From Streptomyces umbrinus (GTDB taxonomy: Bacteria; Actinomycetota; Actinomycetes; Streptomycetales; Streptomycetaceae): a stretch of DNA of 64,000 nucleotides. Shown here piece after piece: positions 25,836 to 34,420 of the stretch (its first letter is position 1; the number at the start of each line of letters is the position of its first letter). The stretch is taken from contig NZ_JAUSZI010000002.1 in the NCBI RefSeq assembly GCF_030817415.1, positions 4,712,001-4,776,000 of the forward strand, in the 5' to 3' direction. The translations under genes and the position numbers were made by a program. The notes beneath the pieces are model-generated. The model did no database searches. It worked only from the letters and a program-made list of their open reading frames with translations, and was not told the DNA's origin.

Positions 25836-27227
25836 TCACAGCTCGCCCATGCGCCGGATGACGGGCGCCACCCGCTGCACCCCGTGCCGGTAGGCACCCC
25901 GCGCGGCCCGGCGCACGATCTGCCGGACCGGGCCCGGTTCCCTGTCGGCGTCGGGGGCGCCGGGCAGCGGGCTGCCGTCCGGGCCGAGGTGGTGGCGGGC
26001 GAGGATGCCGGGCAGATAGCCGGGCGCGGTGGCGGGGGTGTAGTAGGGGGCGAGGGCGGTCAGTCCGCCCTGGCCGAGCAGCTTCGCGATGCGCTCACGG
26101 GCCGCGTCGAAGGCCGTCTCGTACGAGCCTCCCCCAGACTCCGTCCGGGAGGTGCCCCCAGCGGCGACACCCTGGCGGGCGACCCACTGCTCGTCGGGCG
26201 ACGGCTCGTGCCCGGCGTCGAGTTCGTCCCAGGAGGCGAGGCACCCGGAGCCCACGAAGTGGTGGTTGCCGAGCGACTCGCGCACACCGAGGTCGGTGAG
26301 GACGACGGTGGGGATCCGGCGGTGCAGGGACTCCAGGGCCGCCGTGGAGCTGATGGTGACCAGCAGGTCCGTACGGTCGAGGACCTCGCCCATGTGCCCG
26401 TACACGAGGCGGAAGTTGGCGGGCAGGCCGCCCGGGATCCGCTCCGCGAGGCGCTGGTAGGGCTGCTCCTCGATGTGCGTGGTGTGCTCGCCCGGCTTGG
26501 AGCGCAGCTTCAGCAGGACCTCGCGGTCCGGGTGCAGCCGGGCGTGCTTCACCAGCCGGTTCAGCAGGTACGTACGGTCCTTGCGGCTCTCCGGGACGGA
26601 GGGCTGCGCGGCGAAGACGACCGTGTACGGGTCGTGCTTCTCGTAGGCGGCGCCGCCGAGGAAGGGCAGCGCGACCTCGGTCACCGAGGAGGCGTCGGCG
26701 CCCACTCCCTCGTACACGGCGGTGAAACGGTCCGCGTCCTGGCGGGAGTTGGCGAGGACGAGGTCCGCGCCGTGCCGCAGCAGCAGACCGTCGGCGAGCT
26801 TCTCGTAGACGACCCCGACATAGCCGGTGACGACGACGGGCCGCTTCACGCGCCCCGGTCCGAAGCGCTCCCGCCACTGGTACGAGAGTCCGTGCAGCAT
26901 CGCCTGGACGGCCCCGCCGACGAGCGAGAGCACGACGAGGTCGTACGCGGGCGCCCCTTCTTCAGTGCCCTCGGCTCCCTCGGAGGCGCGGGCCATCTCC
27001 CGCAGGAACTCCACGGCGGTGACCTCCCGGAGGGAGTCGGCGCGCACGCCGACCTCTTCGAGCTGTCGGGCGGTGGGGGTCGCACGGCCACGCAGGAGGT
27101 AGCCGTCGAGCCTGATGTCCGAATCGGCCGGTGCGATGCGGTTCGCGGTGAGCGAGCCCCATTTCCACCGGGTGTCGGAATCGGCGAGGACGGCGACTCG
27201 CAGGGACTTCGAGGTACTTGCTGGCAC
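25836..27227 (-). CDS. DUF6716-type putative glycosyltransferase
   Basis: About 463 residues. The N-terminus (LRVAVLADSDTRWKWGSLTANRI) and the GT-B-like C-terminal half (VVFAAQPSVPESRKDR, VLLKLRSKPGEHTTH, LLVTISSTAALESL) fit the actinobacterial DUF6716 putative glycosyltransferases and resemble polysialyl- and glycerophosphotransferases. GTG 27227 is preferred because a TAGCGT -10 box lies exactly 7 bases upstream, suggesting a leaderless message. A TTG at 27266 is the only longer choice. A 35-bp repeat is embedded in frame at 26128-26162. The gene heads the minus-strand wall-glycan operon. Confidence 0.7.
   Translation of the reverse strand: MPASTSKSLRVAVLADSDTRWKWGSLTANRIAPADSDIRLDGYLLRGRATPTARQLEEVGVRADSLREVTAVEFLREMARASEGAEGTEEGAPAYDLVVLSLVGGAVQAMLHGLSYQWRERFGPGRVKRPVVVTGYVGVVYEKLADGLLLRHGADLVLANSRQDADRFTAVYEGVGADASSVTEVALPFLGGAAYEKHDPYTVVFAAQPSVPESRKDRTYLLNRLVKHARLHPDREVLLKLRSKPGEHTTHIEEQPYQRLAERIPGGLPANFRLVYGHMGEVLDRTDLLVTISSTAALESLHRRIPTVVLTDLGVRESLGNHHFVGSGCLASWDELDAGHEPSPDEQWVARQGVAAGGTSRTESGGGSYETAFDAARERIAKLLGQGGLTALAPYYTPATAPGYLPGILARHHLGPDGSPLPGAPDADREPGPVRQIVRRAARGAYRHGVQRVAPVIRRMGEL
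26128..26162 (-). repeat. 35-bp intragenic repeat, copy 1
   Basis: Identical over 35 bases (reverse complement) to 43458-43492 in the amidase gene. In both genes it is read in the same frame and encodes AAGGTSRTESGGGS. It belongs to the CCTCCCCC...GGGAGGTGCCCCC type of Streptomyces palindromic repeat; a divergent intergenic relative is at 45833-45872. Confidence 0.9.
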
Positions 27228-27234
27228 GTACAAG

Positions 27235-27240
27235 ACGCTA
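27235..27240 (-). promoter_or_regulatory. -10 box of a leaderless promoter (minus strand)
   Basis: TAGCGT on the minus strand followed by seven bases and the GTG at 27227. The mirror arrangement is on the plus strand at 27413-27418. Confidence 0.5.
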
Positions 27241-27412
27241 GGAAGCGATTCCGATGTGCGGCCCAACCAGAATGCAACAAAGGGTTAACAGCACATCGCC
27301 GAATGGCGAATCGGCCTCGGATCGGCAGCGGAAAAGACCTGATTCACCAATCCGCCACGCGTCGTTCACCTTGCATCTCACCGGCGGTCAAGACGAATGC
27401 CGGGCCGCCGCC

Positions 27413-27418
27413 TAACGT
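27413..27418 (+). promoter_or_regulatory. -10 box of a leaderless promoter (plus strand)
   Basis: TAACGT followed by seven bases and the GTG at 27426, with no ribosome site in between. Transcription would start at or beside the start codon. Confidence 0.5.
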
Positions 27419-27425
27419 CACACGG

Positions 27426-28403
27426 GTGGTCAAGCTCTCCGTCATCGTGCCGTTCTACAACGTGCAGCAATACGCACCCGACACCCTGAGGAGTCTGCGT
27501 GCGAACGCACGCGAGGACTTCGAATTCATTCTCGTCGACGACTGTTCGCGCGACGAGACCCCGGACATTCTCGCGCGCGCGGAGCGCGAGCTCCCGGGCG
27601 CGGTGCATGTCAGACACGAGCAGAACGGAGGGCTGGCCACCGCGCGCAACACAGGTATCGACGCGGCAAGCGGCGAATATCTCACGTTCCTCGACGGGGA
27701 CGACTGGCTGGCCCCCGGCTACTACGAGCAACTCCTCGCCGCCATCGAGGACTTGGGGTGCGACTTCGTCCGTACCGACCATGTCCAGTGCACCGCGCGG
27801 GCCCGCGCCATCCACCGGGTGCCGCACGGCAGGCGCGGTGTCGTGCTGAACCCGCGCGAGGCGATCCTGCCCGCCGACCGGTCCACCTCCGTCGACTACG
27901 CGTACGCGTGGGCGGGCATCTACCACCGCCGGCTGGTCGACCGGGGCCTGCTGCACTTCACCGACGGGCTGCGCACGGCCGAGGACCGGCCGTGGATCTG
28001 GAAGCTCCACCGGGAGGCCGAGTCGTTCGCCACGGTGGGGCTGCTCGGCGTGTTCTACCGGCGTGGTGTCGCGTCCTCGCTGACCCAGATCGGCGATGTG
28101 CGCCAACTCGATTTCATTCGCGCGTTCGACCAGGTCGTCGTGGAAACCGCGCAGGACCCGGACGCGGACAAACTGCTTCCCAAGGCCGTGCGCACATATT
28201 GCGCGATTATTTCCCATCATCTGGGATCCATCGAAAGGTTCGAGCCACAGGTGGCACGGAAACTGAAGTCGATGAGCGCCGCGGCATTGCGCCGTATGCC
28301 GCAGAACGTCCTCGACGAGGCCCTCGACTCCATGGACATCCAGCGCGCCACCCGGCTGCGCAGGCTGCGCCGCCGCCCGGCCGCCGCGGGGGTCGCCGCG
28401 TGA
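27426..28403 (+). CDS. Family 2 glycosyltransferase
   Basis: A 325-aa GT-A glycosyltransferase. The sequence begins VVKLSVIVPFYNVQQYAPDTLRSL, with nucleotide-binding FILVDDCSRDETP (about residues 36-48), GGLATARNTGIDAASGEY, and the metal-binding triad FLDGDDW. The C-terminal domain ends in a basic tail. It is probably leaderless from GTG 27426. Its stop overlaps the next GTG (GTGA). The divergent orientation to the nonulosonate operon and the coupling to a polysialyltransferase-like gene suggest it adds a sugar to the same wall polymer. Confidence 0.88.
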   Translation: MVKLSVIVPFYNVQQYAPDTLRSLRANAREDFEFILVDDCSRDETPDILARAERELPGAVHVRHEQNGGLATARNTGIDAASGEYLTFLDGDDWLAPGYYEQLLAAIEDLGCDFVRTDHVQCTARARAIHRVPHGRRGVVLNPREAILPADRSTSVDYAYAWAGIYHRRLVDRGLLHFTDGLRTAEDRPWIWKLHREAESFATVGLLGVFYRRGVASSLTQIGDVRQLDFIRAFDQVVVETAQDPDADKLLPKAVRTYCAIISHHLGSIERFEPQVARKLKSMSAAALRRMPQNVLDEALDSMDIQRATRLRRLRRRPAAAGVAA

Positions 28404-29734
28404 CCACGCAGATCTTCCTGGCGTCGACGCTGTACGGCACGGCCACGCTCGCCGCCGCCCTCGACTCCGACTGTTTCGCGCCGGCGGACCGCCGCATCCT
28501 GCTGGTCTGCAACAACACGGCGACGCCCGAGACGACGCCCGGTGTGGACGAGATGCCCGGGTTCGAGCGGCTGCGCGAGCGGTTCGACGACGTGGTGTCG
28601 TGGAACGAGACCATCTCGCCCTTCCACCCGGGCGGCTGGGCTCCCCGGCTCGACGACGTCCCGATCTGGGAGCGGCACCTGCGTCTCGCGTGGGAGCTGG
28701 GCGACGACCCCGTGGAACTCGCCGTCGAGTCGATCCAGGTCAATCCGGCGCTCGGCGTCACGCAGATCTTCACCGGCGCGCCCGTCACCGTGTACGCCGA
28801 CGGTCTGATGAGCTACGGCCCCACCCGCAACAAGATCGACCCGCTGGTCGGCACCCGCGTGGACCGGCTGCTCCACCTCGACCTGGTTCCGGGGCTCCAG
28901 CCTCTCCTGCTCACCGAGTTCGGTGTGAAGTCGGAGATCGTGCCGACGGACGCCTTCGTGAAGGTGCTCGCCGAACTGGTCGACACGGGCGACTCGTTGC
29001 CGGTGGTCGACGAACCGGCCCTGCTGCTGGGCCAGTACCTCTCCGCGCTCGGCATCCTCACGCCCGAGCAGGAGGAGGACCTCCATGTGCGGATGCTGAA
29101 GGGCGCCGTCGAACTCGGCCACACCCGCGTGGTGTTCAAACCGCACCCCTCCGCGCCGGCCCGCTGGACCCGCGGTCTGGAGAAGGAGGCCGAGAAGCTG
29201 GGCGCCGACCTGACGGTGCTCGACACCCCGGTCCTCGCCGAGGTCCTCTACCAGCGGATGCGTCCCGCCCTGGTCGTCGGCTGCTTCTCCACGGCACTGC
29301 TCACGGCCTACGCGCTGTACGGCCTGCCGGTCGCCCGCGTCGGCACCGCCACGCTGCTCGACCGGCTGACGCCGTACGAGAACAGCAACCGCGTGCCGGT
29401 GACGGTCGTCGACGCGCTGCTGCCGGACCTGACCGACCGCACGGCGGTCACCGGGCAGCGCCGCGGCACGGACGAGCAGGGCCTGACCGACCTTGTGCGG
29501 GCCGTCGGGTACGCGATGCAGCCGAAGATCTACCCGGACCTGCGCCCGGCCGCCGAGGCCTATCTGACGAAGCATCTGAACACGCACACCTGGCGGTACT
29601 TCAAGCGCAAGCGCCTCACCTCGCTGGCGCTGCCCGGCGCGGTCCCGGCGCAGTTGGCGTTCCTTCCGCGCAACGCGACCGTGCGCCGGGTGGCCCGCCG
29701 CGCCCGCTCCCTGAAGAAAGCAGTGGGCCGCTGA
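28400..29734 (+). CDS. Alpha-2,8-polysialyltransferase-family protein
   Basis: A 444-aa protein of the bacterial polysialyltransferase type. Visible landmarks are TQIFLASTLYGTATLAAAL at the start, VYADGLMSYGPTRNKID, the motif FKPHPSAP (about residue 250) and VGCFSTALLTAYALYGLPVARVGT, where the HP and S/T motifs form the CMP-sugar site in this family. A basic C-terminal tail (KRKRLTS, then RRVARRARSLKK) may contact the membrane. With the NeuB and CMP-synthetase genes opposite it probably polymerises or transfers a nonulosonic acid. GTG 28400 overlaps the preceding stop. Confidence 0.8.
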   Translation: MTTQIFLASTLYGTATLAAALDSDCFAPADRRILLVCNNTATPETTPGVDEMPGFERLRERFDDVVSWNETISPFHPGGWAPRLDDVPIWERHLRLAWELGDDPVELAVESIQVNPALGVTQIFTGAPVTVYADGLMSYGPTRNKIDPLVGTRVDRLLHLDLVPGLQPLLLTEFGVKSEIVPTDAFVKVLAELVDTGDSLPVVDEPALLLGQYLSALGILTPEQEEDLHVRMLKGAVELGHTRVVFKPHPSAPARWTRGLEKEAEKLGADLTVLDTPVLAEVLYQRMRPALVVGCFSTALLTAYALYGLPVARVGTATLLDRLTPYENSNRVPVTVVDALLPDLTDRTAVTGQRRGTDEQGLTDLVRAVGYAMQPKIYPDLRPAAEAYLTKHLNTHTWRYFKRKRLTSLALPGAVPAQLAFLPRNATVRRVARRARSLKKAVGR

Positions 29735-29930
29735 GTTCCTCCGGGAAACAAGAACAAACAGACGGTGAATTCATGGGGTCCGGTCGGGGAATGATCAGTT
29801 CTTCAACCGGGCGCCACCTGTGAGTCGGACTAGTGTGCTGTGAATTAACTGAGGCCCTCGGAGGCCCCGGGTCACGGAATCCACGGCCCGCAGTGCGCAC
29901 GACTTCACAGAACGGCCGTTGAGGGGACCC

Positions 29931-31091
29931 GTGACCGACATTCCCGAGGACACACGTACGACGTCCGTGGGCACGGTGGTCCGTGCCGTCCTCCCGGCGG
30001 CCGACAGGCCCAGCCCGCCGCAGGTGAAGAGGCCGCGGGAGAACCGGCTGCGCGCCCTGGACGGGCTGCGGCTGATCGCCGCGCTGATGGTGGCGGCGTA
30101 CCACTACGGCGGTCGCGGCGGCGAGGTCACACAGGCATGGGGAACCTCGGCGAAGGCCCAGTTCCCGACGCTGCACTCGTGGTTCGCGTACGGCTGTCTG
30201 GGTGTGCAGGTCTTCTTCGTCATCAGCGGCTTCGTGATCTGCATGAGCGGCTGGGGAAGGCCGCTGCGCTCGTTCTTCGCCTCCAGGGCGTCCCGGCTGC
30301 TGCCGTCCTACTGGGCGGCGATCGTCATCGTGACGGTGGTGTTCGCGCTGCCCGTGGTGGCGTACAAGACGGTCTCGCCGAGCGACGCACTTGTGAACCT
30401 GACCATGATGCAGCAGCCGCTCGGCGCGGACCGGGTGCTCGGGGTCTGCTGGACGCTCTGGGCGGAGGTCCGCTTCTACGCGCTGTTCGCGCTGTGCGTC
30501 GTGATGCCGGGCGCGACCCGGCAGCGCGTGATCATGTTCTGCGCGGGCTGGACCCTGGCCGCCGTGCTCACCCAGGCCGCGAACGAGCCGCTGCTCGACC
30601 TGGTCGTGATGCCCGAGTACGCGCCGTTCTTCATCGGCGGCATCGGCCTCTACCTGGTCCACCGCGACCGGCACGACGCGTACGCCTGGGGCATCGTCGT
30701 CGTGAGCTGGCTGATCGGCCAGAACCAGGCGGTGCGCGGGCTGTGGCACGCGCCGAACCCGGACTTCTTCTCCTACCGCACCTCGTTCGGAATCGTCCTC
30801 GTCGTCACGTTCGGCTTCGTCGCCGTCTCCGTGATCGCCCTGGGCTGGCTGAACTGGGCGAACTGGCGCTGGCTGACGGTCGCGGGCGCCCTCACATACC
30901 CCTTCTACCTGGTGCACGAGCACCTGGGCTGGGTGGCCATCGAGGCGTACCACCAGAAGCTGGACATCCCGGCGTACGCGACCCTGCCCCTGACGGTTCT
31001 GACGATGCTCACCCTGGCCTGGCTCCTCAACCGGTTCGTCGAGGACCCGCTGACACCACGCATGCGCAAGATGCTCTCCAAGCCGCGCTGA
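29931..31091 (+). CDS. Acyltransferase family 3 membrane protein
   Basis: A 386-aa membrane acyltransferase (OafA/NodX-like). It has a cytosolic N-terminal tail of about 35 residues, then RLRALDGLRLIAALMVAAYHYGG with the catalytic histidine region, VQVFFVISGFVICMSG, FFASRASRLLPSYW and about ten membrane helices. It ends YPFYLVHEHLGW, then NRFVEDPLTPRMRKML. Such enzymes O-acylate cell-surface sugars. GTG 29931 has GAGGGG five bases upstream, and a TTG at 29919 is less likely. It is part of the surface-glycan locus. Confidence 0.88.
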   Translation: MTDIPEDTRTTSVGTVVRAVLPAADRPSPPQVKRPRENRLRALDGLRLIAALMVAAYHYGGRGGEVTQAWGTSAKAQFPTLHSWFAYGCLGVQVFFVISGFVICMSGWGRPLRSFFASRASRLLPSYWAAIVIVTVVFALPVVAYKTVSPSDALVNLTMMQQPLGADRVLGVCWTLWAEVRFYALFALCVVMPGATRQRVIMFCAGWTLAAVLTQAANEPLLDLVVMPEYAPFFIGGIGLYLVHRDRHDAYAWGIVVVSWLIGQNQAVRGLWHAPNPDFFSYRTSFGIVLVVTFGFVAVSVIALGWLNWANWRWLTVAGALTYPFYLVHEHLGWVAIEAYHQKLDIPAYATLPLTVLTMLTLAWLLNRFVEDPLTPRMRKMLSKPR

Positions 31092-31182
31092 CGCCGGGTT
31101 CTCCAGCGACGGCGCGCGCTCTGTTCACCGGACATTCAGGTTCTCGAAAGTTCGCCACGTACCGAGGGAGAAGACTCATCAC

Positions 31183-32115
31183 ATGGCCAACTCACAGCAG
31201 ACCCCCAGCCACCCCGGCGAGCTCAAGGACGTCCCGGGCTGGTTCCCGCCGCTGGACCAGGTGCTCTTCACCTGGCTGCTCGAACAGCAGGAGACGGAGG
31301 GGATACAAGGCGACCTGCTGGAGCTCGGCGTCTACATGGGCAAGAGCGCGATCCTCCTCGGCCACCATCTGAGGGACGGCGAGAAGTTCACGGTGTGCGA
31401 CCTGTTCGAGGGGGACGCGCCGGACGAGTCCAACCGGGCCGAGGCGACCAAGTCGTACTCGTCACTGACGAGGCAGGCCTTCGAGCGGAACTACCTCTCC
31501 TTCCACGACACGCTGCCGACGGTCATCCAGGGACCGAGCTCCGTGATCTCCAAGGAGGTCTCGCCCACGACCTGTCGCTTCGTCCACATCGACGCCTCGC
31601 ACCTGTACGAGCACGTCCACGGCGACATCGGCGCGGCCCACGACATCCTGCTGCCCGGCGGCATCGTGGTCCTCGACGACTTCCGCTCCGAGCACACCCC
31701 CGGGGTCTCGGTCGCCGCGTGGGAGGCCGTGCTCAACCGCGGTCTGCGGCCGATCTGCCTCAGCACCCAGAAGCTGTACGGGACCTGGGGCGACCCCGAG
31801 CCGCTCCAGGAGAAGCTGCTCGCCATGATCAAGGAGCGGGACGACTTCGGTCTGAGTGTGCAGATGGCCGCGGGGCACCGGCTGATCCGGACGCGGTCCC
31901 AGGGGATGAAGCCGCCGCCGTTTCCGTACTCCCGCCATTACGTGGAGCCCGTACCGGAGCTGGTTCCGGCGCCCGCGTCGGCCGCCGCGCAGGCCTCGGT
32001 CCGGCCCGCGGGTCGCGGTGCCGGGCGGTCTCGTACCCGCCGTATCGCCCTCGACCTGTTGCCGCCGGTCGTCACGCGGGCTGTGCGGCGGAGCCGGGCC
32101 GCCAAGCGTTCGTAG
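31183..32115 (+). CDS. Class I SAM-dependent methyltransferase
   Basis: A 310-aa protein. Motif I is LLELGVYMGKSAILLGHHL (about residues 45-63), followed by FTVCDLFEG and FVHIDASHLYEHVHGDIGAAHDILLPGGIVVLDDF, the pattern of Methyltransf_24/TylF-like enzymes that methylate sugars. A proline/alanine- and arginine-rich tail of about 60 residues follows the domain. ATG 31183 comes after CCGAGGGAGAAG. Its position after the acyltransferase suggests methylation of a surface glycan, which is inference. Confidence 0.82.
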   Translation: MANSQQTPSHPGELKDVPGWFPPLDQVLFTWLLEQQETEGIQGDLLELGVYMGKSAILLGHHLRDGEKFTVCDLFEGDAPDESNRAEATKSYSSLTRQAFERNYLSFHDTLPTVIQGPSSVISKEVSPTTCRFVHIDASHLYEHVHGDIGAAHDILLPGGIVVLDDFRSEHTPGVSVAAWEAVLNRGLRPICLSTQKLYGTWGDPEPLQEKLLAMIKERDDFGLSVQMAAGHRLIRTRSQGMKPPPFPYSRHYVEPVPELVPAPASAAAQASVRPAGRGAGRSRTRRIALDLLPPVVTRAVRRSRAAKRS

Positions 32116-32195
32116 CGCGCGGAGCGCGGCTGGGCGCTTCGCGCGGCTCCGCCCGGAAGCGTGGTGTGCCGTCTGCGGGCCGGTGGGGGCTTGTC

Positions 32196-32215
32196 GCGCA
32201 GTTCCCCGCGCCCCT
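32196..32215. repeat. Dispersed GTTCCCCGCGCCCCT repeat, single copy
   Basis: GCGCAGTTCCCCGCGCCCCT, matching arms seen at 22180, 45921 and 50005-50080. It overlaps the last codon of the TetR gene. Confidence 0.8.
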
Positions 32216-32867
32216 ATGGGGCGCTCCTGTATCGCACCGCGATGCCCGTGATCACCAGTTCCAGGCCCTCCTCGAAGTGGTCGTCGTAGTTCTCGAAGAT
32301 CTCTGCGCCCGCCTGCGCCGACAAGGGATGGTCGGCCATCAGGCGGGCGCGTTCTTGTACGTCGTAGCCCTCTCGGCGTTCGCCGGGCAGAGGCTCGACG
32401 CCCTGTTCCTCGGTGATGAAGCCGAGGGTGTAGAGGTACGTGGTCGACATCGCGCGGACCGCCTGGGCGAGGGTGAAACCGGCGGCCGTGAACAGGCGCA
32501 GGTTGTCCTCCATCTGCCCGGCGTGCTCGATGCCGGTGAAGCGTGAGCCGCTGAACACCTTCGCGCCGTCCCGGTAGCCGAGCAGCGCGTCTCGCAGCCC
32601 CCGGTTGGCCTTGCGCAGCCGCTCCTGCCAGGTGTCGTCCGGGTCGAGGGCGGTGCCGGCGATCATCCGGCGGTACATCTCGGTCGCCATCTCGTCGAGC
32701 AGCGCCTGCTTGTCCTTGAAGTGCCAGTACAGAGCGGGCGCCTTGACGTCCAGCTCCTTCGCGATGGCCCGCAGGCTGAGGCCGTCCAGGCCCACCTCGT
32801 TCAGCAGCTTCAGGGCGGTGTCCGCGACCCGTTTGCGGTCGAGGGGCGCTCGGCGTTCCGTATTCAC
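32214..32867 (-). CDS. TetR-family repressor (TetR class, C-terminal TetR_C-like)
   Basis: A 217-aa repressor. The N-terminal helix-turn-helix RVADTALKLLNEVGLDGLSL, then RAIAKELDVKAPALYWHFKDKQALLDEMA (about residues 13-60), is very close to the tetracycline-repressor subfamily. The C-terminal ligand domain follows. GTG 32867 is preferred. Two near-identical 15-bp palindromes lie in the gap to the divergent monooxygenase gene, so it should repress both itself and that gene. The inducer is probably a substrate of the monooxygenase. Confidence 0.92.
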   Translation of the reverse strand: MNTERRAPLDRKRVADTALKLLNEVGLDGLSLRAIAKELDVKAPALYWHFKDKQALLDEMATEMYRRMIAGTALDPDDTWQERLRKANRGLRDALLGYRDGAKVFSGSRFTGIEHAGQMEDNLRLFTAAGFTLAQAVRAMSTTYLYTLGFITEEQGVEPLPGERREGYDVQERARLMADHPLSAQAGAEIFENYDDHFEEGLELVITGIAVRYRSAP

Positions 32868-32876
32868 ACTTGACAG

Positions 32877-32891
32877 CTTAACGGCGTTAAG
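32877..32891. promoter_or_regulatory. TetR operator 1
   Basis: Palindrome CTTAACGGCGTTAAG just upstream of the repressor start. Its centre is 37 bp from the second operator. Confidence 0.8.
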
Positions 32892-32913
32892 GCCACTCTC
32901 ATGGAGCAGCGAA

Positions 32914-32928
32914 CTTAACAGCGTTAAG
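32914..32928. promoter_or_regulatory. TetR operator 2
   Basis: Palindrome CTTAACAGCGTTAAG, differing from operator 1 by one central base. Its right arm runs into the AAGGAG ribosome site of the monooxygenase gene. Confidence 0.8.
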
Positions 32929-32938
32929 GAGTGTGGGT

Positions 32939-34420
32939 ATGACCACGCATACGCATGAACACAAGGACACGACGGACACGGACGTGCTGATCGTCGGCGC
33001 GGGCCCCACCGGGCTCGCCCTCGCGGTCGACCTCGCCCGGCGCGGGGTGCGCGCCCTCGTCGTCGAGCGGGCCGGCGAGCTCTTCCCCGGCTCGCGTGGC
33101 AAGGGCATCCAGCCACGGACCCTGGAGGTGTTCGAGGACCTCGGCGTGCTGGACGCGATCTGGGCCGGGGGCGGCGTGTATCCCGTCGGGATGATCTGGC
33201 AGGACGGGACGCGGCAGGGCGAGCACCGGATGTTCGACGCGTCGGAGGTGACGGAGGCCGAGCCCTACGCGGGCGTCCCCTGGATGGTTCCGCAGTGGCG
33301 CACGCAGGAGATCCTGTTCGCGCGCCTGGAGGAGCTGGGCGGGAGCGTGGCCTTCGGCCGGGAGCTGACCGGCCTCTCCCAGGACGCGGACGGCGTGACC
33401 GCGGCCTTCGCCTCCGGCGCCCCGGTCCGGGCCCGGTACGCCGTCGCCGCGGACGGCGGCCGCTCTGCCGTGCGGCGCGCGCTCGGCATCGGCATGACCG
33501 GGGAGACCGTGGACCCGGGTCCGGCGATCGTGGCGGACCTGCGCATCAGCGGACTCGACCGCGACAACTGGCATGTGTTCCCGCCCGCCGACGGCGAGGG
33601 CTTCCTGGCGATCTGCCCACTGCCGCACACGGAGGACTTCCAGCTGGCGGGCGGCTTCGAGGATCCGGCCGCCGAACCGGACCTGTCCCTCGACGGCATC
33701 CGGAAGCTGGTCGCCACGCGGACGCACCTCGCTGCCGACGACGTGACCGACGTGCGCTGGGCCTCCGACTTCCGGCCGCGCGCCGCGATGGCGGACCGTT
33801 TCCGGCAGGGGCGGGTGTTCCTCGCGGGCGACGCGGCGCACGTCCACTCACCGGCGGGCGGACAGGGCCTGAACACCAGCGTCCAGGACGCCTACAACCT
33901 CGGCTGGAAGCTCGCGGCCGTCGTGCGGGGCGAGGCTCCCGAGGCCCTCCTCGACTCGTACGAGGAGGAGCGGCTGCCGATCGCCGCGCACATGCTCGGG
34001 CTCTCCACCCGCGTCCACCGGGGCGAGGTCCGGCGCGGCACGGCCACGCAGCAGCTCGGCCTCGGCTACCGGGGCTCCTCGCTCGCGCGGGAGACCCGGG
34101 AGGACCTGCCCGAGGACGCCCTCCAGGCGGGCGACCGCGCACCGGACGGCACCCGCGGCGGCGTACGCCTCTTCGACGCGTTCCGCGGTCCGCACTGGAC
34201 GCTGCTCGCGGTGGGCACGGACACCGGCCTGCCCGGACTCGCGGCCCGCACGGTCCGGATTCCGGCGTACGAGGCGTACGGAACCGGGGTGTTCCTCGTC
34301 CGGCCCGACGGCTACGTGGGCTGGGCGGGCGAGACCGCGGAGGGGCTCACGGAGTACGCGGCGGGTGTGGGCGTGGGTCCGGGCGCCGGTGACCGGGCCG
34401 GGTCGCAGGCCGTCGGCTAG
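32939..34420 (+). CDS. FAD-dependent aromatic monooxygenase (PHBH/PgaE-like)
   Basis: A 493-aa flavoprotein hydroxylase. FAD motifs are VLIVGAGPTGLALAVDLARRG (about residues 16-36), the DG motif YAVAADGGRSAVRRALGI and the GD motif VFLAGDAAHVHSPAGGQGLNTSVQDAYNLGWKL. The C-terminal thioredoxin-like domain is present but short. Relatives hydroxylate polyketides or inactivate antibiotics such as rifampicin or tetracyclines. With its private TetR regulator it may detoxify or tailor an aromatic compound. AAGGAG lies 7 bases before ATG 32939. Its stop overlaps the convergent LysE stop in a shared CTAG. Confidence 0.9.
   Translation: MTTHTHEHKDTTDTDVLIVGAGPTGLALAVDLARRGVRALVVERAGELFPGSRGKGIQPRTLEVFEDLGVLDAIWAGGGVYPVGMIWQDGTRQGEHRMFDASEVTEAEPYAGVPWMVPQWRTQEILFARLEELGGSVAFGRELTGLSQDADGVTAAFASGAPVRARYAVAADGGRSAVRRALGIGMTGETVDPGPAIVADLRISGLDRDNWHVFPPADGEGFLAICPLPHTEDFQLAGGFEDPAAEPDLSLDGIRKLVATRTHLAADDVTDVRWASDFRPRAAMADRFRQGRVFLAGDAAHVHSPAGGQGLNTSVQDAYNLGWKLAAVVRGEAPEALLDSYEEERLPIAAHMLGLSTRVHRGEVRRGTATQQLGLGYRGSSLARETREDLPEDALQAGDRAPDGTRGGVRLFDAFRGPHWTLLAVGTDTGLPGLAARTVRIPAYEAYGTGVFLVRPDGYVGWAGETAEGLTEYAAGVGVGPGAGDRAGSQAVG

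Noticed and set aside
26128..26162. Insertion sequence
   Set aside because: Only 35 bp, no transposase and no longer flanking copy; treated as a small repeat.
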